Shown: positions 1 through 5,914 of the stretch, one piece after another
How the letters are laid out: each line of letters starts with the position of its first letter
Numbering within the stretch: the stretch's first letter is position 1
Source of the DNA: Chloroflexota bacterium
GTDB taxonomy: Bacteria; Chloroflexota; Dehalococcoidia; GIF9; UBA5629
DNA length: 7,245 bases
Assembly: GCA_026389695.1 (NCBI GenBank)
Contig: JAPLHI010000081.1
Location: 1 to 7,245 of the forward strand
Direction: 5' to 3'
The notes under the pieces: model-generated
What the model was told of the DNA's origin: nothing
Database searches by the model: none
What the model saw: only the letters and a program-made list of their open reading frames with translations
Translations under genes and position numbers: made by a program

Positions 1-245
1 ACAAACATCGGCTCCAGGTGGCTCCACAGGCCTGTATCATAAAGGCTGGTGGTGGTGGCAACTTTGAATCGCGGAACGGGGCTCTTCACCAGGTATGTCG
101 GTGGCTGTGCGGGTTTTACGTCAGTTACCTGGGTATTGGCAGGCACCGGATTAGCAGCGGGTGTCGCACAGCTTAAGAAAGATGCGGATGATACCAGTAA
201 TACAGCGGTTAGTAAAAATGAATACCAGATACGATGAGTTAACAT
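1..245 (-). CDS. TupA-like tungstate ABC transporter substrate-binding lipoprotein (N-terminal 81 residues, cut by window edge)
   Basis: Reading the minus strand from an ATG at 245 gives 81 open codons that run off the left edge. Residues 1-5 include His4-Arg5, a hydrophobic stretch covers 7-24, and FLSC at 23-26 is a lipobox-like site with Cys26 as the likely lipidated residue. A Pro/Ala/Thr-rich linker (27-58) follows, then FKVATTTSLYDTGLW (60-74). The TTTS motif followed by a D/S-x-G-L signature opens the mature domain of TupA-type tungstate-binding proteins, where it contacts the oxyanion; this is family knowledge. The protein would be anchored outside the membrane and deliver tungstate (possibly molybdate) to an ABC permease that should lie beyond the left edge. 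The Shine-Dalgarno site AAGGAG (257-252) lies 6 nt before the start. A riboswitch-like leader upstream supports the Mo/W assignment. Function is inferred from only about 20 conserved residues, so a related oxyanion-binding protein remains possible. Confidence 0.8.
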   Translation of the reverse strand, partial: MLTHRIWYSFLLTAVLLVSSASFLSCATPAANPVPANTQVTDVKPAQPPTYLVKSPVPRFKVATTTSLYDTGLWSHLEPMF

Positions 246-249
246 AGCA

Positions 250-372
250 CTCTCCTTTCCAAATTCGGGAGGCACAGGCGTTTCCATCTGCACCCTTGAG
301 GTATAAAACCTGCCGGTTGGATACCATGCCTGGTAGTTTAGGTATTCAACTCGAAGAGCAATCTTTATGCTT
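250..372 (-). promoter_or_regulatory. Structured leader resembling a Moco/Tuco (molybdenum/tungsten cofactor) riboswitch
   Basis: The minus-strand leader of the tungstate-binding-protein gene carries two well-formed stems. The first (294 to 271) pairs GGTGCAG with CTGTGCC, has one A/C mismatch, then a short TG/CG stem closed by a GAAA (GNRA) tetraloop. The second (325 to 300) pairs GGTAT with ATACC and AACC with GGTT around a GGCA loop, with a 2x2 internal loop. GCCTCCC (273-267) follows, and its CTCC can pair with the GGAG of the ribosome binding site (255-252). Moco RNA motifs have a GNRA-capped arm and a conserved pyrimidine-rich 3' side near the expression platform, and control Mo/W uptake and cofactor genes; this is established knowledge. 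The match is made by eye and from memory of the family, so the class is an inference. An upstream ATACC copy (345-341) competes for the same GGTAT and may form the alternative state. Confidence 0.55.
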
Positions 373-382
373 CCGGGAAATA

Positions 383-411
383 ATAACACTTGTTTTTTAA
401 AATAGCCACAA
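383..411 (-). promoter_or_regulatory. Weak candidate promoter for the tungstate-binding-protein gene
   Basis: On the minus strand TTGTGG (411-406) and TGTTAT (388-383) are separated by 17 nt, each partly matching sigma70 boxes (3/6 and 4/6). The site would start transcription near 376, just before the structured leader, which suits its position. The boxes are weak and the region is AT-rich, so chance is possible. Confidence 0.3.
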
Positions 412-473
412 GCGCTCCTTTGAAAATATACCTTCTAATGTGTTAGTGTGAAGATGTAAAAGAAAGGATGGCA

Positions 474-553
474 TTGAAGCTTATAAAATTTAACACCTCT
501 GCGCTTCAAATTAGTTTTAAATTCGTATAACATATTAACGCATCTATTTGAAG
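474..553 (+). promoter_or_regulatory. Mutually exclusive inverted repeats overlapping a Shine-Dalgarno site
   Basis: Three complementary segments precede the Gly-x-x-x repeat gene. TTGAAGC (474-480) is a perfect complement of GCTTCAA (503-509). The overlapping segment CTTCAAAT (504-511) is also a perfect 8-bp complement of ATTTGAAG (546-553), whose last bases are the first bases of the AAGGAGG ribosome binding site (551-557). The middle segment can therefore pair with only one partner at a time: one pairing would bury part of the ribosome binding site, the other would free it. The pairing is seen directly. That it acts as a switch is inference, since the transcription start is not clear and the loops (22 and 34 nt) are AT-rich. 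Confidence 0.35.
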
Positions 554-563
554 GAGGCCTCTG

Positions 564-1064
564 ATGAATTTAGGCAGCGGGATGATTTTTCTTATTATAT
601 GCTTGATTATTCTGGCAATGGTTGTAGTCGGCTACGGCGGCTATATGTATGGAAACGATACCGGCTATAAAGCCGGTTATGCCAGGGGCAATGCGGACGG
701 TACGTCCAAAGGTACCCAGGACGGATATAATAAAGGGCAGAGCGACGGCTACGCACAGGGAAAACAGGAAGGTGAGACCGATGGCTATAACAGAGGTTTT
801 TCCCAGGGCAAAGCTCAGGGGCAGAAAGAAGGACAACAGCAGGGTCAACAGACCGGTGAGCAAATAGGCTATAACAACGGATTCAACGACGGGTGGGCAA
901 AAGGCTGGCGCAGCGGGTGGCAGCAGGGATGGTGGCAGGGATGTACCAACTGCTGGCAGCATATCGGGCCTCTGGTAGTAGGCGCCCAGCAGAACCAGTA
1001 CGCCAGCGGGCCTTCGACGGCATGGATGCCCGCCGCTCCTTCAGCGCCGCCGGCTCAGAAGTAG
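564..1064 (+). CDS. Membrane-anchored Gly-x-x-x tandem-repeat protein of unknown function
   Basis: This is a 166-residue protein with a strong AAGGAGG site 6 nt before the ATG. Residues 7-25 form one hydrophobic segment, a likely membrane anchor. From Gly26 to Gly126 there is a glycine at every fourth position without a break, 26 in all. The three residues between glycines are polar in the middle (Q, K, E, D, N, Y) and Trp-rich at the end (W111, W115, W119, W123, W124). The repeat ends in CTNC (127-130), a CxxC pair followed by W131 and His133 that could bind a metal or form a disulfide. A Pro/Ala-rich tail (136-166) follows. Period-4 glycine (GX3) repeats are known in Yae1/Lto1-type proteins and FliH, where they form helices with a glycine face, but those runs are usually shorter. 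Homology to either is not shown. The function is unknown, and the codons vary between units, so the pattern is kept at protein level. Confidence 0.88.
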   Translation: MNLGSGMIFLIICLIILAMVVVGYGGYMYGNDTGYKAGYARGNADGTSKGTQDGYNKGQSDGYAQGKQEGETDGYNRGFSQGKAQGQKEGQQQGQQTGEQIGYNNGFNDGWAKGWRSGWQQGWWQGCTNCWQHIGPLVVGAQQNQYASGPSTAWMPAAPSAPPAQK

Positions 1065-1077
1065 AGCACTGTAGGTA

Positions 1078-1824
1078 TCATGTCATACCTTCCACAAAAG
1101 CGCGGACGTTCCTGCCCAGCACACTGTGGTTGTAGCCTCCTTCAAGCACAGCGAAGCGGCGTCCGCTGCAATACTTCATAGAATACTGCTTAACGGTTTG
1201 GCCGATGGCGCAATAGTCGTCGGTTGTAAGCAGATGACCCCAGTCTTCGATATGCCGGTCAAAGCCCGCGGAAACCGCCAGCATATCCGTTTTATTCTTG
1301 CTCAGGAAATGTGAAATATGGTCGACAAAATCCTGACGGTGGCCGTCTTCAGGATGGAAGTAGATTACATCTGAGTTGCCCTGGAAGATATCGGCGGTTC
1401 CATCACCGTAATGCAGGTCAAAGTCCAATACCAGGGCAGTTTTTATTTTCTCAGCCTTGATCAGTCTGGAAATTGCTATGGCGATGTTATTGAAGAAGCA
1501 GAAACCCCAGCAGCTATCAGAACTCGCATGATGCCCCGGCGGCCTGATAAGCCCGAACGCGGGCTCGCCGTCCATCGCCAGTTCAGCAGCTTTGACGGCT
1601 CCCCCGGCGGCAAGCAACGCCATCTCAAAAACAGGGGCGTCCCTATGCACATAACTAATATGGTAATCCGAATGGCACAGTCTGATGTCAGCGATGTCAG
1701 CAGGTTCCGGCATGATTATCTCAAAATCGCTTACTTCCCTGAAGATGGCTTCCATACGGCCGGGAGCGGCAGCCGGATCGCTTTGGTAAACTTCCGTATA
1801 GCGGGGGTGGTAGACGATTTTCAT
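1078..1824 (-). CDS. Compact histone deacetylase / acetoin-utilisation-family (AcuC/AphA-like) zinc hydrolase
   Basis: This 248-residue enzyme carries the full HDAC-family active-site set. RPPGHHA (94-100) holds the two catalytic histidines (His98, His99), and GFCFFNN (107-113) follows. DFDLHYGDGT (134-143) supplies zinc ligands Asp136 and His138, AGFD (186-189) the third ligand Asp189, and LEGGYN (227-232) the transition-state tyrosine Tyr231. The family removes acyl groups from lysine, acetylpolyamines or related amides in the cytoplasm; the substrate here cannot be read from sequence. It is shorter than the usual 300-370 residues. The main loss is between the zinc motif and AGFD, where the substrate-rim loops usually lie: only about 45 residues separate HYGDGT from AGFD. 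The ATG at 1824 follows a purine-rich GAGGGAG site. The stop is 13 bp from the stop of the convergent Gly-x-x-x gene, with no evident hairpin between them. It has its own promoter region, shared with the divergent gene at 1982. Confidence 0.93.
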   Translation of the reverse strand: MKIVYHPRYTEVYQSDPAAAPGRMEAIFREVSDFEIIMPEPADIADIRLCHSDYHISYVHRDAPVFEMALLAAGGAVKAAELAMDGEPAFGLIRPPGHHASSDSCWGFCFFNNIAIAISRLIKAEKIKTALVLDFDLHYGDGTADIFQGNSDVIYFHPEDGHRQDFVDHISHFLSKNKTDMLAVSAGFDRHIEDWGHLLTTDDYCAIGQTVKQYSMKYCSGRRFAVLEGGYNHSVLGRNVRAFVEGMT

Positions 1825-1873
1825 CCCGATTCTCCCTCTCAGACTAAATCAATTGCGGAATCAGCCTTTCTGC

Positions 1874-1902
1874 ATTATATACTATAGCAACAGGTACAAA
1901 TT
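1874..1902 (-). promoter_or_regulatory. Candidate -10 element for the HDAC-family gene
   Basis: The 157-bp divergent spacer (1825-1981) contains a perfect TATAAT on the minus strand (1879-1874), which would start transcription near 1867 and give a leader of about 43 nt. No good -35 box lies at 17 nt; the bases there read AATTTG. The same AT block also reads TATACT on the plus strand (1878-1883), so the spacer may serve both directions. Confidence 0.35.
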
Positions 1903-1981
1903 CACCAGTAATATCATAGACAGTCCGGCACGCCGATGATAGTATTAAAGCAACCATAACAACGAAAGAAAGGGGGTCGCC

Positions 1982-2443
1982 ATGTTTTCCAGAGAGTGGT
2001 TTATTTATGTCTTCGGACGCTGGATCTTGCTCTCGGGCATCGCAGGGGCCACCCTGCAGGTATTACTCCGCGGACAACTCGGGATTCCCGATTTCCCTGC
2101 TTTCCTCTTGAACCAGCTTATACTGGCCTGCGTTTTCTGGTACGTAGATAAATATATCTTTCAGCGCCATTTCGGCAAAGTTAAACAGCTCTTCAAATTC
2201 CCGCGGATCAAAGGTGAGTTCAATCCCAAGATCGAGTTCAATAAAATAACCGAGGAGTACAGCCAACTTGCCGTGGATTTCCAGAAAAACCCCGACGATC
2301 CTCAGGTATGGCTGCACCGCTTTCTCGACCTTTATCACTCGGTAGAAATGATGGAGCGCGTACTGAGAGAGAAGGGGATTCACGTAGACCGTGAGTATTA
2401 CCGCATCATGGAAGAGAACCGAAAACGTGGTTTATATACATAA
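1982..2443 (+). CDS. Hypothetical small membrane protein with soluble C-terminal domain
   Basis: This is a 153-residue protein that I do not recognise. Residues about 8-29 and 38-55 are hydrophobic and could be two membrane segments. The rest is charged and mostly helical-looking, with aromatic and acidic residues: FNKITEEYSQLAVDFQKNPDDPQ lies near 86-108, and a Glu/Arg-rich helix with MMERVLREKG lies near 122-131. The C-terminal half would face the cytoplasm if the loops follow the positive-inside rule (KYIFQRHFGKVKQLFK after segment 2). The start is backed by a purine-rich AAAGGGGG site 5 nt upstream. It begins a plus-strand pair with the polytopic membrane-protein gene 55 bp downstream, which suggests co-transcription but no defined role. 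Confidence 0.8.
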   Translation: MFSREWFIYVFGRWILLSGIAGATLQVLLRGQLGIPDFPAFLLNQLILACVFWYVDKYIFQRHFGKVKQLFKFPRIKGEFNPKIEFNKITEEYSQLAVDFQKNPDDPQVWLHRFLDLYHSVEMMERVLREKGIHVDREYYRIMEENRKRGLYT

Positions 2444-2498
2444 TAAGATGATATACTTCGAGCAAAATTATTCCGGCGCCTGCACTCTAAGAGTATAA

Positions 2499-3206
2499 AT
2501 GGTTATCAGTTTAAGTCATCGAAAAAAGAAACTCCTCATTACTATAGCCGCCGGCCTGTTGGGGAACCTGCTGGCCTATTTATCGAGCCTGCTCACTCCG
2601 ATGCAACCGCAGGTAACGTTCGATTTTTCACACCTGGCAACCTTTGGCATAGCTGTTGCTTTCGGTCCGGTTTACGGCCTTATCACGGGAGCTATAGGCG
2701 CCATATATCCATATTTTGAGTTCGCCGTACGGGGAATCTACGGACCCTTTGCCGGTCTGGCTATAATATTCGGCAAAGCCATGACGGGATTTGTCTGCGG
2801 GCTGCTGAGAAACAAGCTGCCCCCCTTCCTGGCTGTGACAATTTCATTTATTCCGGAATCGCTGTATACGTTCGGTTTTCTTCAGCTTATGACAGTATAT
2901 CTACCTCCCGGCGTGGTGACCGGGGATATGATAACCGGCATTATCATGGAAGGATGGGTGGAAGTAATTATGTTCTCATTCATTATCGAAACCGTAATGC
3001 GCAAGAAAGTTATGGAGCTGGCCGTGATCATGCTGGAAATATTCATCATCATGTTTCTGGTACACAAAGAGTTCATCCATACGCTGCTTCTGCTGCTGCT
3101 GATAACATTTGTCATACTGATACTTTTCGAAATTATCAATCCCAGGATTAAGCCAAAGGATTCCCGGGTGTTTCATGATGGTGAAGATCCTCCCTGGAAT
3201 GTTTGA
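2499..3206 (+). CDS. Polytopic membrane protein, possibly an ECF transporter S component
   Basis: This 235-residue protein has about six or seven hydrophobic segments (near 12-32, 46-70, 82-103, 108-135, 144-166, 172-188, 194-213). The stretch LATFGIAVAFGPVYGLITGAI (46-66) resembles the helix pair of ECF vitamin-uptake S components, where a small-residue helix follows a G-P-x-x-G turn; the 'hydrophobic core then charged tail' layout also fits. S components bind a vitamin or metal in the membrane and work with the shared EcfT and two ATPases, none of which is in the window. The last two helices (172-213) and the charged tail (214-235) are extra compared with a standard six-helix S component of about 170-200 residues. 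A stop codon lies immediately before the ATG, so no longer start exists. The ribosome binding site is poor (AAGAG). The family call is moderate and the substrate unknown. Confidence 0.8.
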   Translation: MVISLSHRKKKLLITIAAGLLGNLLAYLSSLLTPMQPQVTFDFSHLATFGIAVAFGPVYGLITGAIGAIYPYFEFAVRGIYGPFAGLAIIFGKAMTGFVCGLLRNKLPPFLAVTISFIPESLYTFGFLQLMTVYLPPGVVTGDMITGIIMEGWVEVIMFSFIIETVMRKKVMELAVIMLEIFIIMFLVHKEFIHTLLLLLLITFVILILFEIINPRIKPKDSRVFHDGEDPPWNV

Positions 3207-3329
3207 AATCTCGATTTTTTAATCACGTGGTACTATTTTTTACTCAATAAAAATTAACACAGCCTTCACTATTTTTTTCCGCAGACCTATTTCAAACGGA
3301 AAGAAATTATCATGGCCGGAGAAACAATT

Positions 3330-3358
3330 TTGACAAAGTTTATACTATTTAATATCAT
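3330..3358 (+). promoter_or_regulatory. Strong sigma70-type promoter upstream of hisH-hisF
   Basis: TTGACA (3330-3335) matches the -35 consensus exactly. It is followed by a 17-nt spacer and TATCAT (3353-3358), which matches five of six -10 positions. Transcription would begin near 3365, leaving a leader of about 123 nt before the hisH ATG. The leader has small inverted repeats (TACGG with CCGTA, 3364-3383; CGAG with CTCG near 3424-3440) but no terminator that I can see. Upstream, TTTCCG (3276-3281) and CGGAAA (3297-3302) form a 6-bp inverted repeat with a 15-nt spacer that could be an operator. This is the best promoter in the window. It would drive hisH and hisF and could read on into the nitrogen genes. 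Confidence 0.7.
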
Positions 3359-3487
3359 ATAATTACGGAAAGAGGTTGCCGTATACCGCTGTTTAATTAA
3401 TTGCCGTTGCAAGACGTAATAGTCGAGGAAAATTATCTCGCAGAAGCCGTTTAATAAATATACTGGTAAAGGGCTATAAGAATTAAT

Positions 3488-3978
3488 ATGAAGAGGATTG
3501 CCATTATCGATTACGGAGGCGGCAATATCGGCAGTGTAATCAATGCCGTCACCAGGCTGGGCTATAAGCCTGAGGTTACCGATGCCGCGTCAGATGTGCT
3601 AAAAGCGGATGCGGTTTTCCTGCCGGGTGTGGGCGCCGCCGGAGATACCATGAAAAACCTCAGCGCAAAGGGAATGACGGACACGATCAAGAAGCTGGTT
3701 GAAATTAAGAGGCCGCTGTTTGCCGTCTGTGTCGCAAACAAATTAAGTCACACCCTGTCTTTAATGAAATCCCGGACAACGCCAATTTTTATTTCGTGCA
3801 CAGCTATTTTGCAGATCCGCTGGATAAAACCGTGATTGCCGGCACGACAGAATACGGTATCTCGTTTTGCAGCATGGTGATCAAAGACAATTTAATTGCC
3901 ACACAATTTCACCCTGAAAAAAGTGGAGAACTGGGGCTGAAAATGTATGATAACTTTTTAAAATCAGCCTGCTCTTGA
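3488..3978 (+). pseudogene. hisH: hisH, imidazole glycerol phosphate synthase glutaminase subunit, with internal deletion and frame change
   Basis: HisH hydrolyses glutamine and passes ammonia through a channel into HisF to make IGP and AICAR in histidine synthesis. The N-terminal half is good: IIDYGGGNIGSV (6-17), the oxyanion-region LPGVGA (45-50) and PLFAVCV (76-82) with nucleophile Cys81 (codon 3728-3730). After about codon 83 that frame loses all similarity and ends at 3835. In the next frame, from about 3751, the family pattern resumes: SHPVF, FYFVHSYF, GTTEYGI, then QFHPEKSGE with the catalytic His (codon 3910) and Glu, ending at 3978. Cys to His spans 182 nt, where about 280-285 is usual, so roughly 100 bp is missing and the frame has changed. 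All three catalytic residues survive, but no single frame joins them. It is a pseudogene, a recent deletion or a sequencing/assembly fault. The ribosome binding site before the ATG is weak. Confidence 0.88.
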
Positions 3979-4002
3979 GCAAGAAATAATAAGGAAATTA
4001 AC

Positions 4003-4770
4003 ATGTTAACCAAGCGTATCATACCCTGTCTTGACGTTACCGCCGGCCGGGTGGTAAAGGGAACCAGCTTTACCAACCTGCGTGATGCGGGTGATCCCGT
4101 TGAGATGGCTGCCTTTTATTATAAGGAGGGCGCCGATGAACTGGTATTCCTTGATATCGGTGCAACACCCGAAGCCAGGAGAACTATGGTGGATGTAGTT
4201 GAAAAAGTTTCGCAGAAGGTATTTATGCCTCTGTGTGTCGGTGGGGGTCTACGCAACATCAGCGACATGCGCCGTATGCTCCAGGCAGGCGCCGATAAAA
4301 TTTCCATTAATACGGCAGCCGTGTTACGGCCTAAACTCATCAAAGAAGGCTCTGAAATTTTCGGCAGACAGTGTATCGTGCTGGCGATAGACGCCAAGCG
4401 TCGCAGGGATGGAAACGGTTGGGAAGTCTATACACATGGAGGCAGACAACCAACCGGGATTGACGCCATTGAATGGGCTAAAAAAGCAGTGATACTGGGC
4501 GCGGGAGAGATACTGCTGACAAGCTGGGACGCCGATGGGCATAGAGCCGGATACGATAATGAACTAACCCGCGCAATCAGTGAAACGGTAAGCGTACCCG
4601 TAATAGCCAGCGGCGGCGCAGGCACGATGGAGCACTTATATGAAGCACTGGCTCTGGGCAAAGCGGATGCAGTTCTGGCAGCCAGTATATTTCACTATCG
4701 CGTGTTTTCGATAAAAGAAGTAAAGGAATACCTTTATGGTAAGGGTATACCCGTAAGGTTGCAGACATAG
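4003..4770 (+). CDS. hisF: HisF, imidazole glycerol phosphate synthase cyclase subunit
   Basis: HisF is the TIM-barrel subunit that joins ammonia to PRFAR to form IGP and AICAR. Its 255 residues match the family length (about 250-258). Visible landmarks are MLTKRIIPCLDV with catalytic Asp11, RVVKG (16-20), NLRDAGDPVE (25-34), VGGGLR (79-84), DKISINTAAV (98-107), AIDAKR with second catalytic Asp130, the THGGR loop (144-148) and the phosphate-binding IASGGAG. The channel-gate residues Arg5, Glu46 and Lys99 known from Thermotoga HisF are present. Some normally conserved positions differ: Thr13 for Lys after Asp11-Val12, Gly53 for Thr in LDITA, Cys78 for Thr in PLTVGGG, and WDADGH (175-180) for MDRDGT. 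AAGGA lies 7 nt before the ATG and the gene is 24 bp after hisH. With hisH damaged, activity would need free ammonium or a second glutaminase. No other his genes are visible. Confidence 0.95.
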   Translation: MLTKRIIPCLDVTAGRVVKGTSFTNLRDAGDPVEMAAFYYKEGADELVFLDIGATPEARRTMVDVVEKVSQKVFMPLCVGGGLRNISDMRRMLQAGADKISINTAAVLRPKLIKEGSEIFGRQCIVLAIDAKRRRDGNGWEVYTHGGRQPTGIDAIEWAKKAVILGAGEILLTSWDADGHRAGYDNELTRAISETVSVPVIASGGAGTMEHLYEALALGKADAVLAASIFHYRVFSIKEVKEYLYGKGIPVRLQT

Positions 4771-4779
4771 GAGACCTCG

Positions 4780-4884
4780 GTGAATACGCATTTACCTGAG
4801 AATGTACAAAAAATATTAATAAACACATTCATAAAGCTTTCCCCTTTATATCTCCGGCCGTATGGCAGGCTTTATGCTTATTGA
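4780..4884 (+). CDS. Possible 34-residue small ORF between hisF and nrpR
   Basis: A GTG start at 4780 sits 6 nt after AGGAG (4769-4773), which overlaps the hisF stop codon, and opens 34 codons ending at TGA (4882-4884), 12 bp before the nrpR start. The peptide is basic and aromatic at its C-terminus (LYLRPYGRLYAY). I recognise no family. The well-placed ribosome site and tight fit to the gap favour translation, perhaps as a coupling or leader peptide. The AT-rich, promoter-like content of the same stretch argues for a chance ORF. Confidence 0.3.
   Translation: MNTHLPENVQKILINTFIKLSPLYLRPYGRLYAY
4791..4819 (+). promoter_or_regulatory. Weak candidate promoter for nrpR
   Basis: TTTACC (4791-4796) and TATTAA (4814-4819) are 17 nt apart, each matching 4 of 6 sigma70 positions. 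An ATAAAG/CTTTAT inverted repeat (4831-4849) with a 7-nt spacer lies just downstream, where an autoregulatory operator could sit. No exact GGAA-N6-TTCC NrpR site is present. The assignment is tentative. Confidence 0.28.
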
Positions 4885-4896
4885 TCGGAGGTATAT

Positions 4897-5898
4897 ATGA
4901 TAGGACAGGAAACACGCGACATTGAAAGAAAAATTACCGCCATTCTAAAAATCCTCAGCGACTCGGGCCAGCCTGTGGGGAGCAGGAATATTTCAAAGCT
5001 TCTTGAAGAGCAGGGCATTTATCTTGGCGAAAGGGCGGTGCGCTATCACCTCAAAATTATGGATGAGCGCGGACTGACACGCTCTGTAGGGCACAAAGAC
5101 GGGCGCACTATCACCATCGCCGGATTGGAGGAACTGAGGAATTCGTTAGTTACGGACAAGATAGGCTTTATCGGCACCAGAATCGAACGCCTGGCTTACC
5201 AGACAAACGTAGGAATACGGTCTGCTTCGGGAAGGATACCGGTTGATGTTTCGCTTTTCTCCAAGGAGGATTTCCCCAAAGCATTAAAGGTTATGAAAAA
5301 CGTATTCGAAGCCGGATTTTGTTCTTCTAATCTGGTCGCCCTGGCAGGGGAGGGCGGCAATCTGGGAGAAACGGTCATACCGGAGGGAAAAGTCGGTTTT
5401 GCCACTATATGCAGCGTGGCAGTAAACGGCTGTCTGCTCAAGTCAGGCATACCTGCCCACGCCCGTTTCGGCGGTTTGCTCCAAATTAAAGACGGACAGC
5501 CTTACAGGTTTGTCGATCTCATTGAATTCTCAGGTTCAACTATCGACCCCTCAGATATCTTCATTATTGGAAGGATGACCGATGTCACCCATGCTTCCAC
5601 TAAGGGCGATGGAAAAGTTTTAGCCGGTTACCATGAGATACCCATGCTGTCGGTAAGCAAGGCGGACGAGCTATTGCAGCGCTTGAAAAACCATAGCCTG
5701 CTGAATTTCGCAACACTGGCCAAACCGGGTGAGAAGATATGCGAGATCCCCTATAATCACGATAAGGTAGGCCTGATCACTTTAAGCGGGCTCAATCCTG
5801 TTGCCGCAGCATTCGAGGCAGGAATTAACGTATCCAACAGGGCTATGTGCGGAATGATCGACGTTGCCCGGCTGCGGCCGTTTGATGAACTGTTATAA
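4897..5898 (+). CDS. nrpR: NrpR-type transcriptional regulator (winged helix plus single NrpR/DUF128 domain)
   Basis: NrpR represses nitrogen-assimilation genes (glnA, amt-glnK, nif) in methanogens and releases DNA when 2-oxoglutarate builds up under nitrogen shortage. This 333-residue protein has an N-terminal winged helix (about 9-80) with the helix pair VGSRNISKLLEEQG and GERAVRYHLKIMDERGL, and the wing GRTITIAGLEEL. One NrpR effector domain follows (about 86-325), with GFIGTRIERLAYQTN at its start, the glycine-rich VGFATICSVAVNGCLLKSGI near 180-199, and GLITLSGLNPVAAAFEAGI near 289-307. The Methanococcus protein has two such domains (about 540 residues); the single-domain form resembles the split NrpRI type. 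A strong GGAGG lies 6 nt before the ATG. The genes that follow, a response regulator and amt, fit a nitrogen role, and the ammonium transporter is the likely target. Binding of 2-oxoglutarate here is inferred from the family. Confidence 0.9.
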   Translation: MIGQETRDIERKITAILKILSDSGQPVGSRNISKLLEEQGIYLGERAVRYHLKIMDERGLTRSVGHKDGRTITIAGLEELRNSLVTDKIGFIGTRIERLAYQTNVGIRSASGRIPVDVSLFSKEDFPKALKVMKNVFEAGFCSSNLVALAGEGGNLGETVIPEGKVGFATICSVAVNGCLLKSGIPAHARFGGLLQIKDGQPYRFVDLIEFSGSTIDPSDIFIIGRMTDVTHASTKGDGKVLAGYHEIPMLSVSKADELLQRLKNHSLLNFATLAKPGEKICEIPYNHDKVGLITLSGLNPVAAAFEAGINVSNRAMCGMIDVARLRPFDELL

Positions 5899-5914
5899 TA
5901 AGGATTATTAAGGT

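Noticed and set aside
49..237. Plus-strand open frame of 62 codons
   Set aside because: It is antisense to the TupA-like N-terminus, whose lipobox, TTTS motif and ribosome site are on the minus strand.
570..962. Minus-strand open frame of 130 codons, hydrophobic
   Set aside because: It is the shadow of the 12-bp-periodic Gly-x-x-x coding sequence and has no family features.
1065..1077. Bidirectional terminator between the convergent genes
   Set aside because: The 13-bp gap and its flanks show no stable stem with a T tract.
1411..1887. Plus-strand open frame of 158 codons
   Set aside because: It lies antisense to the HDAC-family gene, which carries a full catalytic motif set.
2484..2494. 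Small palindrome ACTCT-A-AGAGT just before the 2499 start
   Set aside because: It is short, and with a 1-nt centre it cannot form an RNA hairpin; it could be an operator but nothing else supports that.
3207..3260. T-rich tract after the S-component-like gene as a terminator
   Set aside because: No GC-rich stem precedes the T runs; only a 3-bp match around GATTTTTTAATC is visible.
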